Origin: Effusibacillus pohliae DSM 22757
GTDB lineage: Bacteria; Bacillota; Bacilli; Tumebacillales; Effusibacillaceae
NCBI RefSeq assembly: GCF_000376225.1
Contig: NZ_AQXL01000134.1
Location: forward strand, 123,916-187,915
DNA length: 64,000 bases
Direction of reading: 5' to 3'
Shown here: one piece after another, positions 59,376-64,000 of the stretch
Layout of the letters: each line of letters begins with the position of its first letter
Position numbering within the stretch: the stretch's first letter is position 1
Program-made: the position numbers and the translations under genes
Notes under the pieces: model-generated
The model's database searches: none
The model's input: the letters and a program-made list of their open reading frames with translations, nothing else
Told to the model about the DNA's origin: nothing

Positions 59376-59666
59376 CTATATGCCGATCGGCCGCCAGCCC
59401 CGCACCGCCAGATAGCGGATGCCAAACAGGCGGTTGAGGCCAATACTCAAATTTTCCTGATAAATCATGCGGGGCACGTAGATGTCGATCCCGTCCTGTT
59501 CCCGTTTCTCGTACAAATGTTGTTTGAAACGCGGTTTCCCCAGCCGCACGGACGGGGCGAATTGCGCATTCCCTCAACAGGCGCGGGTGATCGTCGGCAG
59601 TTCCAGATGCACCGCCTCGGCCCGGCGGCGAATGTAGTCCAACGCATCCTGCTCAATCCGAATCAT
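59376..59666 (-). CDS. Candidate selenoprotein (CC/Se-motif, HesB-like), UGA codon 31
   Basis: ATG 59666 with AGGAAGAGG upstream opens a 97-codon frame to TAG 59376, interrupted only by TGA at codon 31 (59574-59576). Before it: MIRIEQDALDYIRRRAEAVH, ending TRAC; after it: GNAQFAPSVRLGKPRFKQHL, continuing IDIYVPRMIYQENLSIGLNR. The C-U-G motif matches small Cys-Cys/Cys-Sec HesB-like proteins of Firmicutes. A hairpin 12 nt after the UGA (59536-59561, CCCC/GGGG stem) could be a bacterial SECIS element. The start overlaps the chelatase stop (ATGA), so it is co-translated. The protein makes sense in one frame on both sides, unlike a random stop. A nonsense mutation remains possible; selA/selB/selC are not in view. 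Confidence 0.78.
59536..59561 (-). promoter_or_regulatory. Putative bSECIS hairpin
   Basis: On the mRNA, UUCGCCCC pairs with GGGGAA around a GC-rich loop that begins with GU and can nest a CCG/CGG stem. It starts 12 nt after the UGA, within the usual distance for a bacterial SECIS. Confidence 0.5.
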
Positions 59667-60058
59667 GATTCCTCTTCCTCCCACTCGACAGAAGATAACA
59701 GCGCGTCAACTCGTTCCAGCACGATCTCGTTCAAAATCGGGTGGTACCCAAGCGATTCCGCCACACGGATCGGAATGTCGGGATGTTTGCGAGCGGCATC
59801 GCCGACCCATTTTGGCAAATCCTGCTGAACGTGCGAGCCAGTAAGCAGAAAATAGGGAACGACGATCACCCGCTCCGCTCCCTGTTCGATGCACAAATCA
59901 ATGCCCGTTGGAATATCCGGCTCCGCCAGTTCCAGAAAGGCCGCCTGTACGATCGGATATTGTCCGTCCTCACGCACGAATTCCGCGATCTGGAACAGTT
60001 CCCGGTTGGCCGATGGCTCCGGGCTGCCATGCGCCACGAGTACAATTCCCGTTTTCAT
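59663..60058 (-). CDS. Sirohydrochlorin chelatase-like protein (CbiX small type)
   Basis: 131 residues from ATG 60058 (MKTGIVLVAHGSPEPSANRE), with GGAGGAAG upstream; a longer frame to 60223 is unsupported. The half-size class II chelatase fold has His10 (VAHGSP) and a second site in VVPYFLLTGSHVQQDLPKWV. Small CbiX proteins insert Co2+ or Fe2+ into sirohydrochlorin, or Ni2+ in CfbA. Overlaps the selenoprotein start by 4 bp, an unusual partnership. Confidence 0.88.
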   Translation of the reverse strand: MKTGIVLVAHGSPEPSANRELFQIAEFVREDGQYPIVQAAFLELAEPDIPTGIDLCIEQGAERVIVVPYFLLTGSHVQQDLPKWVGDAARKHPDIPIRVAESLGYHPILNEIVLERVDALLSSVEWEEEES

Positions 60059-60300
60059 CGCAGTCGCTTCCTCCCCGCCTGACTTTTCCGAACAATCGTC
60101 CGTGCCGCTTCGTTCGGACACGTTTTTCCCAACCATCGCTGCACCGTTTTCGCCGCACGGCCTTTTCCAACACCGTCCCGCATTCGTCGGCCGCAGCGGT
60201 TGTCCGCTGCCGCATGCAGGCACTCCTTTCTACATCATATGGTTTACCGGCCGAGTTCTTGATAAACTAATGCTTACTACGATCAAGAAGGTGACTGCAT

Positions 60301-60543
60301 ATGGGAATTGTAATTGTCGAAGTGTGCGAAAGCAATCCGGCTGCATCGCTCGACCTGGAAGCATTGGAAGAAACATATGCCGGAACGTCGGTGATCCGCA
60401 ATTTTTGCCTGAGCGAATGCGAATTGTGCGCGCAAAAACCGTATGTGATGGTCAACGGGGAGATCATCGTCGCGGACGATTTCGACTCCCTGTTGCAAGC
60501 GATCCGCGCCAAAATCGAATCCAAACTGGACGAATGGGCCTAA
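60301..60543 (+). CDS. DUF1450 family protein, second copy
   Basis: 80 residues, ATG 60301 after AAGGTGA. FCLSECELCAQKPYVMVNGE and VADDFDSLLQAIRAKIE match DUF1450/YuzB, with Cys at C-x6-C-type spacing typical of the family. Function unknown. Divergent from the cbiX-selenoprotein pair; overlaps the convergent DUF2797 gene end by 4 bp. Confidence 0.88.
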   Translation: MGIVIVEVCESNPAASLDLEALEETYAGTSVIRNFCLSECELCAQKPYVMVNGEIIVADDFDSLLQAIRAKIESKLDEWA

Positions 60544-61349
60544 GACGCCCCCGGGTCGGCAAACACAACTTCCACCTTGTAGCCTGTATGCTTTTTCACG
60601 TTTAAAACGGCGTGATCAAGCAGCAGGTATTGCCCCTTGACGCCGATCAGGCGTCCTTCGACCACCTCTTGTTTGTCGAAGGAAACGGATTTGATTTTGT
60701 CGGGTGTTTCTGTGATCGGATAGATAAACTCATACAGTTCCTGCCCGTCAAGCAGGTACTGCCGGTATTCTTCCGGCAACAGGGCGCGGACCTGCTGGCG
60801 GATTTCCAGCAGATCAGCCTGTTCGACCTTGCCGGCCAGCATTTTCCGCCAGTCCGTTTTGTCCGGGATGTGCTGCGAAATGAAGTACTCCATCTCGCCC
60901 GCCAACTTGCGGGTTGGCGCTTCCACGATCGGAATCGCCTGCACCGCCCCCTGATCGATCCAGCGGGCTTGTCCCCTGCTCTTACGCGTCAGGCCCACCT
61001 TGACGCCGGAACTTAATGCAAGGTATACATAATGCGGAGTCATGCAGTTTGTTGCCGCGAATTCGTTGTCCCGGCAGGTTCCCAGATGGTAGTGGCACTC
61101 ATGCGGTTTGACGATGCAAAGATCGCATTCCGCCAATGTTGTAAAACAAGGGTAGCAGTACCCGGTATGAAACAGTTTTTTTACTTTGCGTCCGCAGGCG
61201 CAGCACGCTTTTTCACCGAGAAAACGGAGCTCGATCCGTTCGCCGATCCGTTCGTTCAAATGGATTCGCTGATCATCGAGCGGCAGGTAATATTGCACCG
61301 GCACTGCCGGTTCATGTTCGAGATCCGACAAAAAACCTATGTAGGACAT
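60540..61349 (-). CDS. DUF2797 family zinc-binding protein
   Basis: 269 residues from ATG 61349 (MSYIGFLSDLEHEPAVPVQY). A Cys/His-rich region (ACCACGRKVKKLFHTGYCYP, AECDLCIVKPHECHYH, GTCRDN) leads to a GIY-YIG-like core (VYLALSSGVKVGLTRKSRGQ, RWIDQGA) and a C-terminal half. DUF2797 proteins occur in Firmicutes and Actinobacteria; nuclease-like activity is only suggested by the fold. Monocistronic, divergent from the glycosylase gene. Confidence 0.85.
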   Translation of the reverse strand: MSYIGFLSDLEHEPAVPVQYYLPLDDQRIHLNERIGERIELRFLGEKACCACGRKVKKLFHTGYCYPCFTTLAECDLCIVKPHECHYHLGTCRDNEFAATNCMTPHYVYLALSSGVKVGLTRKSRGQARWIDQGAVQAIPIVEAPTRKLAGEMEYFISQHIPDKTDWRKMLAGKVEQADLLEIRQQVRALLPEEYRQYLLDGQELYEFIYPITETPDKIKSVSFDKQEVVEGRLIGVKGQYLLLDHAVLNVKKHTGYKVEVVFADPGAS

Positions 61350-61428
61350 GTTCCCAAAGTCCCCTCTCTGTACTGCGTCTATTTTATCATAAAAATCGTA
61401 CGAAAAAAATTGCGAAAGGAGCCGCGCC

Positions 61429-62352
61429 ATGTACGAAATCACCCTGTTTCCGCCCGCGCCTTACGATTTTTCTCATCTGTTTGAACGGCTTCGCCATTCT
61501 TCCAACTGGGTGCTCTACCGCATGGAAAACGATTCGATCACCCGCCTGTTTCTCGTAGACGGGCATCCCGTGCTGGTGAAATTGACATCAACCGGAACTG
61601 TCGAACAGCCCCAAGTGAAACTCGCGGCGTGTAACGCCACCAACGAGCAGCAGGCAAAGCGGGCATTTGCGTATTGCAGGCACGTTTTTTCACTGGATCG
61701 GCCGCTCGCCCCTTTTTATGCTGCGATCGAGCAAAATGATCCTGTCCTGTTTCGGCTGGTGCAGCAGCACCGCGGCATTCACATGCTGCTGGAACCGGGC
61801 GTATACGAAGCGATGATTCTGTCGATCATCGGACAGCAGGTCAACATGACGTTTGCCGCCAATCTGAAACATGAGTTGGTAAAGCTTTGCAACCAATCGT
61901 TTGAGTGGAAAGGTCAGACCTTTTACGCATTCCCTTCGCCCGAACGGGTCGCTTCCCTGTCCTACGAAGACCTGCGCAAGCTGAAATACTCGCAACGGAA
62001 AGCCGAATATGTGATCGATTTCGCAAGGCTGGTGGCGGACGGCCGATTCCCGGTCGATGAGATCAGCCGTATGTCGAACGAGCAAGCGATCGAGGAAATG
62101 GTGAAACTGCGCGGCATCGGGCGCTGGACAGCCGAATGCGTATTGTTGTTCGGCCTGGGGCGGCCCGACATTCTGCCTGCGCTGGATATCGGGCTGCGCA
62201 ACGCAATGCAACTGTTTTACGGGCTGGATCGCCAGCCGTCCGAACAGGAAGTCCGGCAAATGGCCACCCGTTGGCGCGGCTGGGAAAGCTACGTCACCTA
62301 TTATCTGTGGACGGCGCTAGGGATCGCAAAACAGCGGAAACAAGAAGCGTAA
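61429..62352 (+). CDS. DNA-3-methyladenine glycosylase II-like (AlkA family)
   Basis: 307 residues, ATG 61429 after GAAAGGAG. N-terminal AlkA_N-type domain (about 1-110), then HhH-GPD domain: AMILSIIGQQVNMTFAANL, VKLRGIGRWTAECVLLFGLG hairpin and catalytic Asp253 in LPALDIGLRN. It excises alkylated purines. Longer at the N-terminus than the E. coli enzyme. No Ada-type regulator is adjacent. Confidence 0.92.
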   Translation: MYEITLFPPAPYDFSHLFERLRHSSNWVLYRMENDSITRLFLVDGHPVLVKLTSTGTVEQPQVKLAACNATNEQQAKRAFAYCRHVFSLDRPLAPFYAAIEQNDPVLFRLVQQHRGIHMLLEPGVYEAMILSIIGQQVNMTFAANLKHELVKLCNQSFEWKGQTFYAFPSPERVASLSYEDLRKLKYSQRKAEYVIDFARLVADGRFPVDEISRMSNEQAIEEMVKLRGIGRWTAECVLLFGLGRPDILPALDIGLRNAMQLFYGLDRQPSEQEVRQMATRWRGWESYVTYYLWTALGIAKQRKQEA

Positions 62353-62355
62353 CGG

Positions 62356-62718
62356 CTAGCGCATGTCGTACCCTTGCGCTCCGAACGGCTTCGGCAAATT
62401 TTGCACATTGTCGAACAAGAACATCCATCCGTTGTCAGCCCTGAATACCTGCATGTCCACCCGTTCATCGATCATGATCAGGATGAATAGGTTCATGTTC
62501 GTTTTCAAATACGGACTCAAATGTTCATCATGCAAGCGGAGGCTGAGGACCCGGTGCTTTTCGTGCTGGGGGACGCGGACTCCGTCCCGAATCGTGAAAG
62601 AGTCGATTCTCTGCTCGGGAAGCAACTGCCGCCGATTGTTGTTTTTCAAATGTTCATAAAGCAGCCGCGCCGCTTTCGCCTTGCGGCTCGATTCAAGAAT
62701 CAACGCGTAATACATCAT
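62356..62718 (-). CDS. Hypothetical protein convergent with the glycosylase
   Basis: 120 residues, ATG 62718 or 62715 after AAGGAG. Globular, without membrane segments or metal motifs (MYYALILESSRKAKAARLLY, FLFDNVQNLPKPFGAQ). Not recognised. Stops 3 bp from the glycosylase stop. Confidence 0.7.
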   Translation of the reverse strand: MMYYALILESSRKAKAARLLYEHLKNNNRRQLLPEQRIDSFTIRDGVRVPQHEKHRVLSLRLHDEHLSPYLKTNMNLFILIMIDERVDMQVFRADNGWMFLFDNVQNLPKPFGAQGYDMR

Positions 62719-62841
62719 CGAATCTCCTTGCCTGAGAAATCTATCCCTACCTTATCACACTTGCCACCGGAATGGAAACTCTCACTCGCTGGAGCCGGGA
62801 CACATTTCCGCAGGCACGAAGTTTACATAAAAAATTTTTTG

Positions 62842-63681
62842 TCACCTGAAAACCGAATTCCCCAACCAAACGGCCACCAGTGCGCCTGCGATCGAACTCA
62901 GGAAATTGACCATATCGTTGTTCAGGTTGCGAAATCCTCGAACATGCAGTGTTGGGTGTCCGCAGTGCATGCGCCGTTCTACCTCTTTGCCGCAACAGCC
63001 ACATTGGTACATCACTTGCCAGCGCGCACCGAGCAGCGAATCGGTCAGGGAGCCGAATGTACCTGCGATTCCCCCGATCAGAAGCAGGTGGAACCAATCC
63101 ACCGCCGACCCAGTCGGGATCCGGCTGCCGATTTGTGAGGGAACGAGCTGCAGCAGCAGCCATGCACTTCCCCCGATGAACAAACCACCCGCCGCAGTAG
63201 CCGCCAGGCCAAGCGGTGATACGCCCCCCGATGTGCCGGGAGGCACCTTTTTCCCGGTCAAAATGGAACGGGGAACGGCTTGGCTCAACCCGCCGATTTC
63301 CGTAGCCCATGTGTCCGCATTGACGCTCGCCATCACCCCGACAAACGCATTCCACCAGACGGGATGCGGGAATAAAGAGTTGAACAGGCACAGCAAGACG
63401 CCGATCCCTCCGTTCGCCAGAACTTGCCCGGCATCTCGCCGGCCGCTTTTTTCATAGCCGGATTCGGCTGTTTCCTTCGCTTTTTGTTTCCATTTCGTCA
63501 GCAGGGAAGAAGAAATGAAAAACGCGATCAATGTGCCAAACCATGCGAGGCTGCCCAGCCAGTAGAGCGTCGTCCCGACAGCGATGGCTGAAAGCACGCC
63601 GGACAACGACAACGAACGTTTCCGATAAGCGATTCCCGCGATCAATGTACTGCCTACAAAGCCCGTGATAAATTCCGTCAT
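62842..63681 (-). CDS. DUF92 integral membrane protein (VTE6-like)
   Basis: 279 residues, about six to seven membrane segments, ATG 63681 after GAGGTAGAG. Conserved DUF92 motifs: GGIGVLLCLFNS, VGVMASVNADTWATEIGGLS, VPPGTSGGVSPLGLAATAAG, GTFGSLTDSLLGARWQ, NNDMVNFLSSIAGALVA. Eukaryotic relatives act in phytyl-phosphate metabolism; bacterial function is not established. An internal CGCCGKEVERRMHCG loop may bind zinc. Confidence 0.88.
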   Translation of the reverse strand: MTEFITGFVGSTLIAGIAYRKRSLSLSGVLSAIAVGTTLYWLGSLAWFGTLIAFFISSSLLTKWKQKAKETAESGYEKSGRRDAGQVLANGGIGVLLCLFNSLFPHPVWWNAFVGVMASVNADTWATEIGGLSQAVPRSILTGKKVPPGTSGGVSPLGLAATAAGGLFIGGSAWLLLQLVPSQIGSRIPTGSAVDWFHLLLIGGIAGTFGSLTDSLLGARWQVMYQCGCCGKEVERRMHCGHPTLHVRGFRNLNNDMVNFLSSIAGALVAVWLGNSVFR

Positions 63682-63828
63682 ATTCTCTACCTCGATTGTT
63701 CAGTATACTTTTTGATGAGAAAATAGAGTATCATTGAGGCAGTAGGGGATCGTTTGCCTCGGTTTTTGGGCAATAGGATGCCCGGGAGGCCCATTCTCCT
63801 TCCATATTAAGGGGATTAATTAAGTTGA

Positions 63829-64000
63829 TTAGGCTGTGACGTCAGCTGATTTTGTCACCACATAGCCTTTCTTCTCAAGGCGGCGAATCATCAATTCTTC
63901 GGTCGAGATGCTCTTTCGCTTCTCCAAGTAATCAGCGCCGAGTTCGTTGTAAGGTTCCCCAGTCTTGAGTACAAAGTAAGCGATCACCAGTATCTTGTGT
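63829..64000 (-). mobile_element. IS110-family transposase, C-terminal part (5' cut by window edge)
   Basis: The last about 56 codons to TAA 63829 read HKILVIAYFVLKTGEPYNEL, then GADYLEKRKSISTEELMIRR and LEKKGYVVTKSADVTA. This matches the C-terminus of IS110/IS902 (DEDD/IS116) transposases (pattern 'Y..LK.G.PY.ELGADY.....R....RRLE.LGY.V'). The gene continues beyond the window. The non-coding stretch 63690-63828 probably includes one IS end; IS110 elements lack clear inverted repeats, so the boundary cannot be set. Confidence 0.75.

Noticed and set aside
1..64000. CRISPR array, tRNA or rRNA genes
   Set aside because: No regularly spaced repeats and no tRNA/rRNA signature sequences were found by reading both strands.

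Overview
This window comes from the chromosome of an endospore-forming, low-to-moderate GC Firmicute. Spore genes (spoVK, spoVS, cotE, YheC/YheD-type ATP-grasps), Bacillus-type regulators (GlnR, LexA with CGAAC-N4-GTTCG boxes) and GGAGG ribosome sites all support this. Gene content and order closely follow the Bacillus subtilis interval from ymfK to lexA: ymfK-ymfM-pgsA-cinA-recA-rny-ymdB-spoVS-miaB-cotE-mutS-mutL-miaA-hfq-spoVK-ynbB-glnR-glnA-lexA/yneA. Divergence and accessory content point to an Alicyclobacillaceae-like lineage (Effusibacillus/Tumebacillus type). That placement is inference.

Layout. 1-4.2 kb: end of sbcD and all of sbcC. 4.3-6 kb: a small conserved gene, decayed fatty-acid-degradation remnants (TetR and enoyl-CoA hydratase tails) and a secreted helical-repeat protein. 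6.3-9.9 kb: YitT and an ars operon (arsR-acr3-arsI-arsC) on the minus strand. 10-13.7 kb: HU, lcfA with a TetR-type operator, an EcsC remnant and moaB. 13.7-14.9 kb: divergent yneA/lexA with three LexA boxes. 14.9-19.5 kb: two glutamine synthetase genes around glnR, the glnR-linked copy carrying an in-frame amber codon, then ynbB. 19.5-22.2 kb: a tightly packed spoVK operon with a small GTPase and a polytopic membrane protein. 22.3-31.3 kb: ferredoxin, hfq, miaA, a methyltransferase, mutL, mutS, miaB. 31.4-37.2 kb: a forespore-type small gene, then four genes for YheC/YheD ATP-grasps and an amidoligase. 37.3-42.8 kb: cotE, small genes, a PHP phosphoesterase, a dipeptidase, spoVS, ymdB. 42.9-46.4 kb: rny, recX, recA. 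46.5-56.3 kb: an AT-rich anchor ORF, a DEAD-box helicase, cinA, pgsA, rimO, yajQ, ymfM, ymfK, a Med-like lipoprotein and a trypsin-like protease. 56.4-63.7 kb: a nickel/cobalt exporter-type protein, an FAD oxidoreductase, DUF1450 proteins, a CbiX-like chelatase overlapping a UGA-containing selenoprotein candidate, a DUF2797 protein, an AlkA-like glycosylase and a DUF92 protein. The right edge holds the end of an IS110-type transposase gene.

How the genes work together. The window combines DNA maintenance and repair (SbcCD, MutSL, RecA/RecX, LexA/YneA, AlkA), RNA processing (RNase Y, Hfq, MiaA, MiaB, RimO), nitrogen control (GlnR with TnrA/GlnR boxes at both glutamine synthetase transcription units) and spore morphogenesis. 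The most notable points are the selenoprotein candidate at 59376-59666, the amber codon in the glnR-linked glnA together with loss of the feedback arginine in the intact copy, and the ATP-grasp/amidoligase operon. No rRNA, tRNA or CRISPR array was seen.
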